Shown here: positions 50,029 through 60,494 of the stretch, one piece after another
Position numbering within the stretch: position 1 is the first letter of the stretch
Layout of the letters: every line of letters starts with the position of its first letter
From: an uncultured Bacteroidaceae bacterium
Lineage (GTDB): Bacteria; Bacteroidota; Bacteroidia; Bacteroidales; Bacteroidaceae
Reading direction: 5' to 3'
Assembly (NCBI GenBank): GCA_905234735.1
Contig: CAJOJA010000007.1
Coordinates: 8,512-72,511, forward strand
Length of the DNA stretch: 64,000 bases
The notes under the pieces: generated by a model
What the model was told of the DNA's origin: nothing
What the model saw: only the letters and a program-made list of their open reading frames with translations
Database searches by the model: none
Program-made: the position numbers and the translations under genes

Positions 50029-53000
50029 AACGCCTACTGAATATTCTCGTGCTGCTTGCACTGGCATGGCAGTCGACTTATGCTCAGGAGCAGGAGCAGG
50101 AACAAGTCCAGGAACTGGTTCCCACGGTGACGAATGTGTCGTATATTTATCGCAACGACGACCATTTCAACGGATTTGCTGACAGCGAAGTTGATAGCAT
50201 CACTTTCTCTCGCTTCGATGCAGATGGCATAGAACATGCTGATTATGTGACCCAAATCGTCTATACCCCAGACAGTGTCTATTACATACCATTAGAGGCC
50301 ATTGACAGCGTGCTTTGTCAGCAACCCCAGATAGAGCTGCAAAAGGATGTGGTGATGCTTTCCGATGAGCAACGCGGTTTCATCGTACGTACCGACAGTA
50401 CCACCATCCTCTTCCGCAGCGACACCCCACGCGACCTGCTACCCGAACGAGGCCAAATATTACTAACCATGGGGACAGCAGACCGGCCGGAAACCCATAT
50501 TGCCGGCAGGGTACTGCGCACGCAGCGTACCGACGAGGGAGTACTTGTCACCTGCGACCCGGATGTGCAGATTGGCAATATCTTCCGTCGCTTCACTGCC
50601 GTTATGTTCACATCACCGCCAGTGGTGACTGCTGATAATAAAGAATGGGATGTTCCGCATACGGGCAACAGAGACAAGTTCGACCCCTTCGCCAAGGATG
50701 CCAAGTGGGTGCCCTCAACAAGGACATTCACAGATGAGAAAGGCAAGAAAATCACCTATACCGATAACTATATTAGTGGCTATACGAAGTCTCTGGGTCC
50801 CTACAAAAAAAACCTGTTCGACCTTATTCCAGAAGAAAAAAAGCCGGGATGGATGAAGAACGAGAACGTAGGCCTCACGGCAGAGCTCACCTTTGATTTT
50901 AAATACCGGCAGAAATTCCTCATCGACTGCTATTATGACGAGGATGACTGGGTGATTCCTTCACTCTATTTCTATTGGAGACCCACACTGCTCCCCTCCA
51001 TTACCACCAAACTGGATTTATCGGTCAAGGGCGAATGGGATAAGGAATTTAAACTGCCATTTATTCCCGACGTTCCTGCCATCGGCATCTGGACACCACC
51101 TGTGCCACCAGTCCCACCCATCAGAGTCGGTGAGGTGAACATCCATCTTACACAAATGTACATTCGGCTAGGTGGAGAGGCCAGCGTCAACTACACCTTT
51201 ACCGTACAGAAAGTATTCGACATTGAGGTGGAGCATAACAAATCATGGAAAGTCACCGATATGTCCAAGAAAGGTGGTTACACCGACAAATCTGGCCTTA
51301 CCAACAAGGGCTTTGGATTTGGTGATTCGGATCTTGACGATGATGATATCGAACAAATCGGCAAAGTCTATCTCTGGCTCGCATGGGATCCTTCCGTGGG
51401 TGTATCGCTCATTAACGAACATGTGCTCACAGCGGCAATTAACTGCAAGGTTGGTCCTTGGTTCCAATTAAATGTAGAAAAGTACAAGGAACCATGGGAT
51501 GATGAATATACCCGCTTTTGGCATACGTGGTCGCCCACCCATGTGATGACGAAGTTGCATGTGGAACCCGACTTTACCGTCACCATCGCTAAAGGCACAA
51601 AGTTCGAAGAAAAGAAGAGTCTGGTAAAGATGCTTTCAGATTTTGGCGTTACCGATGGTGAAGGCTTTAGTTTCATGGAGCGTCGTTTCGGTATCTTCCC
51701 CTCGTTCGGCAAGCCTCAACTGGCCTCCGGATGGCAGCAGAACCTTGACCAGCTTGGTTCCATTTCTTTCACCACGGAGTATGGTAATCCAAAAATCAAC
51801 AAGTTGAGCGGCACCTTCCTCTCTACCAAGCTTGGCTTAGGACTCTATAAGGTTGGAGGCGACGACAAACAGAAGGAAGTTGCCACCTCATTCTCAAAGA
51901 CCGAGAAGGGATGGTTCAGCACCAAGGAAGGAAGTTACACGACCGAGTTCAAGAACGTGAAGCGTGGTGTATTCAAGGTGGCACCGCTCTTCGATCCCCC
52001 GTTCTTCGATCCCATACGTGCCACCACCGAGACCGATGTAGTTATACCACCATCTGCCATGACAGAGGAAGCAACATCCGTTGGTCAGCATCACTGTAAC
52101 ATGAACGGTTACGCGCTTGGTTTGAAAGAATTCAACGATTTCTTTGGCGGAGATTCGAAACTGGGATGGATTATTAAAAAAGCGGATAAAAATTTTAACA
52201 GCGAAGACCTGAATGTCCAGAATGCCGATCAAATAAAACCTTACAGTGAAGGCGACGTGAAGATAGAGACGGTGAATGGAGAGGATAAGATGAGTTTCGG
52301 CCCAACCCACTCTTCATCCAGCGAGATGGAGGCCATGACGCGCTGTAACAAGCTTTCGCCAAGCACGACATACATCTATCGCACGTGGGCTCAGTACACC
52401 GACGGCAAGCAAACGAAAGTAATCTATGGAGAGGTGAAGGAACTGACCACAATGCCTAGCGAAAACGAGCCCAGATGCGAGACCGACCTTGGTCTCAGTG
52501 TCAACTGGGCATGCTACAACGTCGGCGCAGCTAACAGTTCACAATATGGTAACTACTATGCCTGGGGCGAGATGGATACGAAGAAAGAATACACCGCTGC
52601 CAATTACAAAGTCCCTGGCAAGGAAAAGATTGCCGGCGATACCAACTATGATGTGGCCACCACATGGAACAAGGGAAAAAACAGCGGATGGCGCATGCCA
52701 ACGAAGGAGGAATTCCAGGAGTTGATTGACAACTGCAAAATGGAGTGGACCACCCTTAACAAGGTGAAGGGTATGAAGTTCACCAGCAAAATCAACGGTA
52801 AAAGTATCTTCCTGCCCGCAGCCGGTAACAAGTATGCCAAGAAGACCTACAGCCACGGCCTCGGAGGCTGTTACTGGAGCGGCGACTTCGATCCAGAATC
52901 GCTCAAGGCTAATGTGGACGATGGCGGTGTGGAGGACGAAGAAGATGAGGATGAGGATGAAGGGGAAATAGGCATTGGCGAAGGCGATGCCAAGGAACTC

Positions 53001-53159
53001 ACGAAAGAGGAAAAGGCCGATGCCTGGCGTCTCCACTTCAACAACGTGGAGGAAGAAGGAAAGGCACCGCACAATGAGGCCGGACGATGCTACTACGGAC
53101 GTACTATTCGACCCGTGAGGGAGAAAGCGAAAGAACCCGAACCTGACCCCGAACCCTAA
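50025..53159 (+). CDS. Secreted FISUMP-domain protein (1044 aa)
   Basis: Signal peptide residues 1-20 (MKRLLNILVL...TYAQ) followed by an EQEQEQ run. Residues 35-190 have the Prevotella exported-protein pattern VDSITFSR.D..G..H.DYVTQIVYTPDS. A long beta-rich middle follows. From about residue 820 there is a FISUMP (Fibrobacter major paralogous) domain: LGLSVNWACYNVGA, YYAWGEMDTKKEY, GWRMPTKEEFQEL, KSIFLPAAGN, CYYGRTIRPVR. An acidic insert (EDEEDEDEDEGE, near 970) splits that domain late. FISUMP domains resemble C-type-lectin/FGE folds and may bind glycans or proteins. The tail is Pro/Asp/Glu-rich. Confidence 0.8.
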   Translation: MKRLLNILVLLALAWQSTYAQEQEQEQVQELVPTVTNVSYIYRNDDHFNGFADSEVDSITFSRFDADGIEHADYVTQIVYTPDSVYYIPLEAIDSVLCQQPQIELQKDVVMLSDEQRGFIVRTDSTTILFRSDTPRDLLPERGQILLTMGTADRPETHIAGRVLRTQRTDEGVLVTCDPDVQIGNIFRRFTAVMFTSPPVVTADNKEWDVPHTGNRDKFDPFAKDAKWVPSTRTFTDEKGKKITYTDNYISGYTKSLGPYKKNLFDLIPEEKKPGWMKNENVGLTAELTFDFKYRQKFLIDCYYDEDDWVIPSLYFYWRPTLLPSITTKLDLSVKGEWDKEFKLPFIPDVPAIGIWTPPVPPVPPIRVGEVNIHLTQMYIRLGGEASVNYTFTVQKVFDIEVEHNKSWKVTDMSKKGGYTDKSGLTNKGFGFGDSDLDDDDIEQIGKVYLWLAWDPSVGVSLINEHVLTAAINCKVGPWFQLNVEKYKEPWDDEYTRFWHTWSPTHVMTKLHVEPDFTVTIAKGTKFEEKKSLVKMLSDFGVTDGEGFSFMERRFGIFPSFGKPQLASGWQQNLDQLGSISFTTEYGNPKINKLSGTFLSTKLGLGLYKVGGDDKQKEVATSFSKTEKGWFSTKEGSYTTEFKNVKRGVFKVAPLFDPPFFDPIRATTETDVVIPPSAMTEEATSVGQHHCNMNGYALGLKEFNDFFGGDSKLGWIIKKADKNFNSEDLNVQNADQIKPYSEGDVKIETVNGEDKMSFGPTHSSSSEMEAMTRCNKLSPSTTYIYRTWAQYTDGKQTKVIYGEVKELTTMPSENEPRCETDLGLSVNWACYNVGAANSSQYGNYYAWGEMDTKKEYTAANYKVPGKEKIAGDTNYDVATTWNKGKNSGWRMPTKEEFQELIDNCKMEWTTLNKVKGMKFTSKINGKSIFLPAAGNKYAKKTYSHGLGGCYWSGDFDPESLKANVDDGGVEDEEDEDEDEGEIGIGEGDAKELTKEEKADAWRLHFNNVEEEGKAPHNEAGRCYYGRTIRPVREKAKEPEPDPEP

Positions 53160-53174
53160 ATAACAAACAGCAAC

Positions 53175-53741
53175 ATGAAGCACATCCTCTATATAATTCT
53201 GTTCTTAGGCATCCCGCCACTGACAGCCTGTTCGAAGACAACCGTCTCCGCCACTAACGATTCTGCTGCGACTGCGACTGCGGCTGTGGCAGTGTCTGAC
53301 ACCACGTCCACCGACCCCCTACCCAATAACGGTATGTGCGTCACCCTGCGCATGAACGATGCCACACAGCAGCTCATCTATCTGCGGACTCACCCTTCGG
53401 TGAGGCAGCAGCCGAGGCAGACGGTGGTGTCTTCCCCGCTTACAGTCATCACCTACGAGCGTAACGACGTGGTACGTCACCAACCTGGCAAGGCACTTCT
53501 CGCGGGCACTTCTACAGCCGGCCTGCCAACATCGGCAAAGGCTACAGACCGCATGAAAGAACGGATTTTCTTCTTCGGTCTACCCAAAGACAGCCATATC
53601 AGCATCGTTACGGACTCAGGCTTGCAATGGCTCGACCAGGACATCAAGGGCGACACCTATGCCCTTGTCCTGACCGAATTGCCCCATGGCAGATACATTG
53701 TAACAATGAACTCTACCACGTTCCAAGTAGAATTAAAGTAG
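53175..53741 (+). CDS. Small lipoprotein, last gene of the surface operon
   Basis: 188 residues. Lipobox PLTACS with Cys at about residue 19, then a Ser/Thr/Ala-rich linker and a compact beta-rich C-terminal domain (DSHISIVTDSGLQWLDQDI, YALVLTELPHGRYIVTMNS). I do not recognise a family. 15 bases after the FISUMP gene, so part of the same transcript. Converges on the ABC-F gene with a 22-base gap and no clear terminator hairpin. Confidence 0.75.
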   Translation: MKHILYIILFLGIPPLTACSKTTVSATNDSAATATAAVAVSDTTSTDPLPNNGMCVTLRMNDATQQLIYLRTHPSVRQQPRQTVVSSPLTVITYERNDVVRHQPGKALLAGTSTAGLPTSAKATDRMKERIFFFGLPKDSHISIVTDSGLQWLDQDIKGDTYALVLTELPHGRYIVTMNSTTFQVELK

Positions 53742-53763
53742 AGAAATCCTTACTCTTGGCTCA

Positions 53764-55865
<2,102 letters not shown>

Positions 55866-55885
55866 ATTGTGGCATTATTTTGCTG

Positions 55886-55893
55886 CAAAGATA
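55886..55893 (-). promoter_or_regulatory. -7 promoter element for cdd
   Basis: TATCTTTG on the reverse strand, leader about 15-20 bases. Confidence 0.65.
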
Positions 55894-55900
55894 GCGAATT

Positions 55901-55930
55901 TAAATTGAAAATTAAAAATTAGAAATTAAA
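55901..55930. repeat. A/T-rich 7-bp tandem repeat
   Basis: GAAAATT/AAAAATT units between the divergent cdd and GH73 promoters. Confidence 0.7.
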
Positions 55931-55936
55931 AAATGC

Positions 55937-55944
55937 TATCTTTG
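55937..55944 (+). promoter_or_regulatory. -7 promoter element for the GH73/LysM gene
   Basis: TATCTTTG; it is 13 bases before the ATG at 55958 and 25 before the ATG at 55970. Confidence 0.65.
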
Positions 55945-55969
55945 CGCACAGAAACAAATGTTTTGGCAC

Positions 55970-56935
55970 ATGAAACGCACCCTTCTGCTCCTCTTCATAT
56001 TCAATTTTCAATTTTCAATTTTCAATTTATTTGCCCAGCGTCCCAATCAAGCCTACTGGGACTACATCGAGCGATATCACAAGATGGCACAGGAACAGAT
56101 GGCTCGCTACGGCATCCCCGCCAGCATCACGCTGGCACAAGGACTGCTGGAGAGCGGAGCCGGTAGGAGCGAGCTGGCCACTGAGGCCAACAACCACTTC
56201 GGCATCAAGGTCGGCACTGGGTGGACGGGACCCTATGTGGTGAAGAGCGACGACCGCCCCGACGACCGTTTCCGCAAATACAAATCAGTGAAAGAGAGCT
56301 ACGAAGACCACGCCCAGTTTCTGATGAAGCCGCGCTACCAGAGCCTCTTCCGCCTCTCGAAGACCGACTACAAGGGCTGGGCATACGGGCTGAAACAATG
56401 CGGCTACGCCACCAACCCCACCTACGCCCAGCAACTCATCCATATCATCGAGACCTACAACCTGCACCAGTACGACTCGAAACACTCTGGCAAGCACAGT
56501 AGGCGGCTCAGCAAACACCCCTCCCCTACCGTCGTTTCGCCAAAGGCCACGCCGTCTTCGCGCGAACAGGCCCAGCAGGAGTTCTTTGCCTCCCACCCCG
56601 TCAACGTCTGCAACCGAAACTACTACATCGTAGTGCAGCCAGGCGACAATCTGCCCACACTGGCCAAGATGGTGGGCGTATCTAAGCGCAAGCTACTGAA
56701 GTACAACGAATTGCCAAAATCATACATACCCAAACCTGGCGACATCCTGTACTTGCAGAAGAAACGCTCACGGGCTGACAAGTCGTTCAAGGGCATTCCG
56801 CACACGGTGCAGGCCGGCGAATCGATGTACACCATCGCCCAGCGCTACGGCATCCGCCTCGAGAGTCTCTACAAACTCAACCATCTCGCTCCCGACTACG
56901 TGCCACAACCCGGCCACATGCTCCGACTCTACTGA
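55970..56935 (+). CDS. Exported GH73 N-acetylglucosaminidase with two LysM domains
   Basis: 321-residue peptidoglycan hydrolase. Signal peptide (MKRTLLLL ... LFAQ), most of whose hydrophobic core is encoded by a CAATTTT heptamer repeat at 56000-56029. The GH73 domain (to about residue 165) has the catalytic Glu in LAQGLLESGAGRSELA and NNHFGIKVG, FRKYKSVKESYEDHAQFL. A Ser/Pro/His-rich linker leads to two LysM domains (YYIVVQPGDNLPTLAKMVGV and HTVQAGESMYTIAQRYGI) that bind the glycan strand. Start at 55970 preferred for leader length; 55958 possible. Likely role: cell-wall remodelling or division. Confidence 0.92.
   Translation: MKRTLLLLFIFNFQFSIFNLFAQRPNQAYWDYIERYHKMAQEQMARYGIPASITLAQGLLESGAGRSELATEANNHFGIKVGTGWTGPYVVKSDDRPDDRFRKYKSVKESYEDHAQFLMKPRYQSLFRLSKTDYKGWAYGLKQCGYATNPTYAQQLIHIIETYNLHQYDSKHSGKHSRRLSKHPSPTVVSPKATPSSREQAQQEFFASHPVNVCNRNYYIVVQPGDNLPTLAKMVGVSKRKLLKYNELPKSYIPKPGDILYLQKKRSRADKSFKGIPHTVQAGESMYTIAQRYGIRLESLYKLNHLAPDYVPQPGHMLRLY
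56000..56029 (+). repeat. 7-bp tandem repeat encoding a signal-peptide core
   Basis: Four CAATTTT units read as FNFQFSIFN in the GH73 signal peptide. Confidence 0.85.
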
Positions 56936-56951
56936 AAAGAGGTCCTACTAT

Positions 56952-57074
56952 GGTCGGGGCTTGGTCGACACGTCGACCAAGCTCCAACGATGCGTCGACG
57001 AAGCCTCGACGATACGTCAACGAAGCCTCGGTCCATCAACGCACGTATGTACGCACATACGCGGACATGCACGA
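56952..57074. repeat. Dispersed repeat, copy 3
   Basis: Same architecture as the copy at 4570-4705. The unit at 56959-56982 is a perfect inverted repeat (GCTTGGTCGAC/GTCGACCAAGC), followed by tandem units ending in AGCCT, then CCATCAACGCACGTATGTACG and more alternating purine-pyrimidine sequence, then a T-run. It lies between the GH73 gene and tRNA-Pro. With the T-run it could also act as a terminator. Confidence 0.8.
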
Positions 57075-57100
57075 TTTTTTTTAAAAAGGAATAGGAAAAT

Positions 57101-57131
57101 TTGGTGGTATGAAAAAAAGTTACTACCTTTG
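57101..57131 (+). promoter_or_regulatory. Promoter of tRNA-Pro
   Basis: TTG at 57101-57103, 20-base spacer, TACCTTTG at 57124-57131; 24 bases before the mature tRNA. Confidence 0.7.
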
Positions 57132-57155
57132 CAACGCTTTCGATACTAGGCAAAT

Positions 57156-57228
57156 CGGGGTGTAGCGCAGTTGGTAGCGTTCCTGGTTTGGGACCAGGCG
57201 GTCGCCCGTTCGAGTCGGGTCGCCCCGA
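57156..57228 (+). tRNA. tRNA-Pro (anticodon UGG)
   Basis: 73 bases folding as a full cloverleaf: 7-bp acceptor (CGGGGTG/CGCCCCG), D arm, anticodon stem CCTGG/CCAGG with loop TTTGGGA (anticodon TGG), 5-base variable loop, T arm with TTCGAGT, discriminator A. CCA is not encoded. A truncated relative lies at 24553-24610. Confidence 0.95.
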
Positions 57229-57257
57229 CAACACTAAAAAGCCAGAGGGAAGACTAT

Positions 57258-59252
57258 ATGATCAAAGGCCTAAAGCTAAAAACAGCGAGAATCCTCCGTA
57301 GACTTCTACGGTGGTATTTCTCTAAGAATGCCCTACCCTACTGGTGCATTATTGCCATAGACAGCATCATCATTTTCTTATCGGGCTTAATCACCTTCTG
57401 GGTGTTCTACAGGTCGATGGTGCTATTGGAGCATCGGTTCGAAGTGCTGTGCACCCTGCTCATGCTTGTGGTGCTGAGTTATATCGGAACCCGCCTGTTC
57501 AGGACCTACTCAGGCATCATCCGTTTCTCGTCGTTCGTAGACCTCCTGCATGTGGCCTATGCCAATACGCTGACCGCATTGTTGGCCATAGGCGTATCGG
57601 AATATATGAATTGGAAAGGGATATATCTGCTGTCGGCCCTCTCGTACAAGCAAATCATCATCACCTTCATCGTGTCCACCTTCGCCATGTGGGGCTTAAG
57701 AATCCTTGTAAAGGCACTCTACGACGCATCCGCTACAGGCAACCAGACCATGGGGGTACTCATCTACGGAGCCCTCTCGGGCGGTGTAGGTCTGGCCAAG
57801 AACATACGTATGCTACGCCCCCGCAGGTTCATCCTGCGCGGCTTCATCTCACACGAAGAAAGCAAGAAGGTAAAGAACGTCCGTCTGATGGGCGAACCTG
57901 TTTACACCGCCGACGACGACCTGGAGACTATCATCAAGAAGAAACACATCCGTGCCATCCTGGTGAGTCCGTTGCGCATCGACGAATTCCGATTCAATCA
58001 GGAGATGCAGGACCGACTGATTGGTGCCGGGTGTAAAATATTCATGTCACAACCGGCCAAGGAGGCCAGCATCAAGGATGGACAAATCGCGGAAGACGAA
58101 ATCAAGAACATACAGTTGAACGAAGTCTCCGTCGAAGACCTGCTTCCACGCTCGGAAATCAAGGTGGACCTGAAGTCCGTAGCCTCCCAACTGACGGGGA
58201 GGCGCATCCTGATAACCGGTTCGGCCGGCAGCATCGGTTCGGAAATCGTACGCCAGATTGCCACCTTTGAACCCGCAAAGATGATGCTCATCGACCAGGC
58301 CGAAACGCCAGAGCACGACATCCGCCTGATGATGGGACACGAATTTCCCGACGTAGAGGCGGAGACCATCGTCACCAGCATCTGTAACCAAAGCCGGATG
58401 GAGCACATCTTCAAGAACTTCCGTCCCGAATACGTATTCCACGCGGCCGCATACAAACACGTGCCGATGATGGAGAACAATCCCAGCGAAGCCGTCCTCA
58501 ACAACGTCTATGGAACCCGGGTGATAGCCGACCTAAGCGCGAAATACGGAGTGGAAAAATTCGTCATGGTGTCCACCGACAAGGCCGTGAACCCGACAAA
58601 CGTCATGGGCTGTTCGAAGCGCATCTGCGAAATCTATGTGCAAAGTCTGAACGAGAGACTGAGGGAAGAATCCATGAAGAAACATAATTCCGGAACAACG
58701 TTTATCTCCTCCACCCAGTTCGTCACCACTCGCTTCGGAAACGTTCTGGGGTCGAACGGTAGCGTGATACCCCTCTTCAGGGAACAGATAAAGAATGGCG
58801 GCCCCGTGACCGTGACCGACAAACGCATCGTCCGCTTCTTCATGCTGATTCCCGAAGCCTGCCAGCTGGTACTGGAAGCCGGAACGAAAGGGCGCGGCGG
58901 AGAAATCTTCGTGTTCGACATGGGAAAACCCGTGAGAATCGCCGACCTGGCCAAACGCATGATAGCCTTGTCGGGCGCAAAGGACGTGGAAATCAAATAC
59001 ACTGGTCTGCGCGAAGGCGAAAAATTGTACGAGGAAGTTCTCAACGAACTGGAGGGTACGAAACCCACGTTCCACGAAAAGATACGCATTGCATCCGTCC
59101 GCAGCTACAACTACGACGATGCCTGCAAGCAGATAGACGAGCTCATCGCCATAGCCAGGAACTATGACGATATGGCCACCGTTGCCAAGATGAAGGAAAT
59201 CGTTCCGGAATACAAAAGCAACAACTCCATCTACGAAACTTTGGACAAATAA
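57258..59252 (+). CDS. CapD/FlaA1-type membrane-bound nucleotide-sugar 4,6-dehydratase
   Basis: 664-residue polysaccharide biosynthesis protein. Four N-terminal membrane helices (residues about 28-140), a CoA-binding-like Rossmann domain, then the catalytic SDR domain: NAD loop ITGSAGSIGSEI (about 318-329), HAAAYKHVPMMENNP, VSTDKAVNPTNVMGCSKR, where Met takes the place of the usual SDR Tyr as in the FlaA1/PseB group. Probable reaction: UDP-GlcNAc 4,6-dehydration for O-antigen or capsule sugars; the exact product is not determined. Start at 57258 because the longer frame begins inside the tRNA gene. Stands alone, with no glycosyltransferases next to it. Confidence 0.93.
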   Translation: MIKGLKLKTARILRRLLRWYFSKNALPYWCIIAIDSIIIFLSGLITFWVFYRSMVLLEHRFEVLCTLLMLVVLSYIGTRLFRTYSGIIRFSSFVDLLHVAYANTLTALLAIGVSEYMNWKGIYLLSALSYKQIIITFIVSTFAMWGLRILVKALYDASATGNQTMGVLIYGALSGGVGLAKNIRMLRPRRFILRGFISHEESKKVKNVRLMGEPVYTADDDLETIIKKKHIRAILVSPLRIDEFRFNQEMQDRLIGAGCKIFMSQPAKEASIKDGQIAEDEIKNIQLNEVSVEDLLPRSEIKVDLKSVASQLTGRRILITGSAGSIGSEIVRQIATFEPAKMMLIDQAETPEHDIRLMMGHEFPDVEAETIVTSICNQSRMEHIFKNFRPEYVFHAAAYKHVPMMENNPSEAVLNNVYGTRVIADLSAKYGVEKFVMVSTDKAVNPTNVMGCSKRICEIYVQSLNERLREESMKKHNSGTTFISSTQFVTTRFGNVLGSNGSVIPLFREQIKNGGPVTVTDKRIVRFFMLIPEACQLVLEAGTKGRGGEIFVFDMGKPVRIADLAKRMIALSGAKDVEIKYTGLREGEKLYEEVLNELEGTKPTFHEKIRIASVRSYNYDDACKQIDELIAIARNYDDMATVAKMKEIVPEYKSNNSIYETLDK

Positions 59253-59308
59253 AACGCTCCCTGCACGACGCGTTTTCAGGCCTTCGAGATTTTTTACGAC
59301 AAAAAATC
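59251..59308. terminator. Two hairpins between the dehydratase gene and galM
   Basis: AAAACGC/GCGTTTT stem at 59251-59276, starting in the stop codon, and a GATTTTTT/AAAAAATC stem at 59288-59308. Either could terminate the upstream transcript. Confidence 0.45.
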
Positions 59309-59318
59309 CCGAAAAGAT

Positions 59319-59349
59319 TTGGAATTGTCTTCGGTTTCCACTATTTTTG
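59319..59349 (+). promoter_or_regulatory. Promoter of the galactose operon
   Basis: TTG at 59319-59321, 20-base spacer, TATTTTTG at 59342-59349; leader about 30 bases. No operator recognised. Confidence 0.7.
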
Positions 59350-59382
59350 TAGCAACATTGGTTAACTTTAATACATAATACA

Positions 59383-60462
59383 ATGACACCACAACACATT
59401 TCGGGCCTGAAACGCGAAGATTTTCAGGCCAAAATACAGGGCAAGGAGACCGACCTGTTTACCTTAGTAAACAATAACGGCATGGAAGTGGACATCACCA
59501 ACTATGGTGGTGCTCTCGTGTCTATAATGGTACCCGACCGCGACGGCAAGTACGCCAACGTCGTTCAGGGCCACGACAACATCAAGGGCGTAGTGGAGAG
59601 CCCCGAACCCTTCCTGTCCACCCTGATCGGGCGCTACGGCAACCGCATCTGCAAGGGCAAGTTCACCATGAACGGCAAGGAATACACGCTGGCCATCAAC
59701 AACGGTCCCAACTCGCTCCACGGCGGTCCCACGGGATGCCATGCCCGCGTTTGGGATGCCGAACAGATTAACGAGCGCGAACTTGTCCTGCGCTATACCT
59801 TTGCTTATTATGAGGAAGGTTTCCCTGGCGAACTGAAGATGACGGTGCGCTACTCGCTGACCGACGACAACGAATTGGTTATTGACTATCGCGGCATGAC
59901 CAACAAGAAGACCATCGTGAACATGACCAATCACGGATTCTTCTCGCTCTCCGGTATTGCCAACCCCACCCCCGAAGCCACGAACGTCGTGCTGCGCATC
60001 AATGCCGACTTCTACGTGCCCATCGACGACACCAGCATCCCGACCGGCGAAATCCGCAAGGTTGAGGGCACACCCTTCGACTTCCGCACAGCGAAGCCCG
60101 TCGGACAGGACATCGACGCCGACAACGAACAGATAAAGAACGGCGCCGGCTACGACCACTGCTTCGTGCTGAACAAGCAGGAACCCGGCGAACTCTCGCT
60201 CGCTGCCGAGATGACCGAACCCGTAAGCGGACGTACCATGGAAGTCTGGACAACGGAACCCGGCGTGCAGTTCTACAGCGACAACTGGGCAACGGGCTAT
60301 CCTGGCCAGCAGGGAGCCACCTTCCCCCGCCGCTCGGGTCTCTGCTTCGAGGCACAGCACTTCCCCGACAGCCCCAACCGTCCGTACTTCCCCAGCGTCG
60401 TACTCCGTCCGGGCGAGCTCTACACCCAGAAGACCATCTACAAGTTCGGTACCGACAGATAA
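59383..60462 (+). CDS. galM: Aldose 1-epimerase (mutarotase)
   Basis: 359 residues. Converts beta- to alpha-galactose ahead of GalK in the Leloir pathway. Family motifs: LIGRYGNRICKGKF, NGPNSLHGGPTGCHARVWD, catalytic His in MTNHGFFSLSG, and catalytic Glu in LCFEAQHFPDSPNRP. No signal peptide, so cytoplasmic. First gene of a likely operon with the sugar transporter and galK. Confidence 0.95.
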   Translation: MTPQHISGLKREDFQAKIQGKETDLFTLVNNNGMEVDITNYGGALVSIMVPDRDGKYANVVQGHDNIKGVVESPEPFLSTLIGRYGNRICKGKFTMNGKEYTLAINNGPNSLHGGPTGCHARVWDAEQINERELVLRYTFAYYEEGFPGELKMTVRYSLTDDNELVIDYRGMTNKKTIVNMTNHGFFSLSGIANPTPEATNVVLRINADFYVPIDDTSIPTGEIRKVEGTPFDFRTAKPVGQDIDADNEQIKNGAGYDHCFVLNKQEPGELSLAAEMTEPVSGRTMEVWTTEPGVQFYSDNWATGYPGQQGATFPRRSGLCFEAQHFPDSPNRPYFPSVVLRPGELYTQKTIYKFGTDR

Positions 60463-60490
60463 ATTGATAATTCATAATTGATAATTAAAA
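60463..60490. repeat. A/T-rich short tandem repeat
   Basis: AATTGATAATTCATAATTGATAATTAAAA, about 8-bp units, between galM and the transporter gene. Confidence 0.5.
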
Positions 60491-60494
60491 AACT

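Noticed and set aside
57171-57257. Longer start for the dehydratase gene
   Set aside because: Would lie inside the tRNA-Pro gene; the ATG at 57258 directly precedes the expected N-terminus and first membrane helix.
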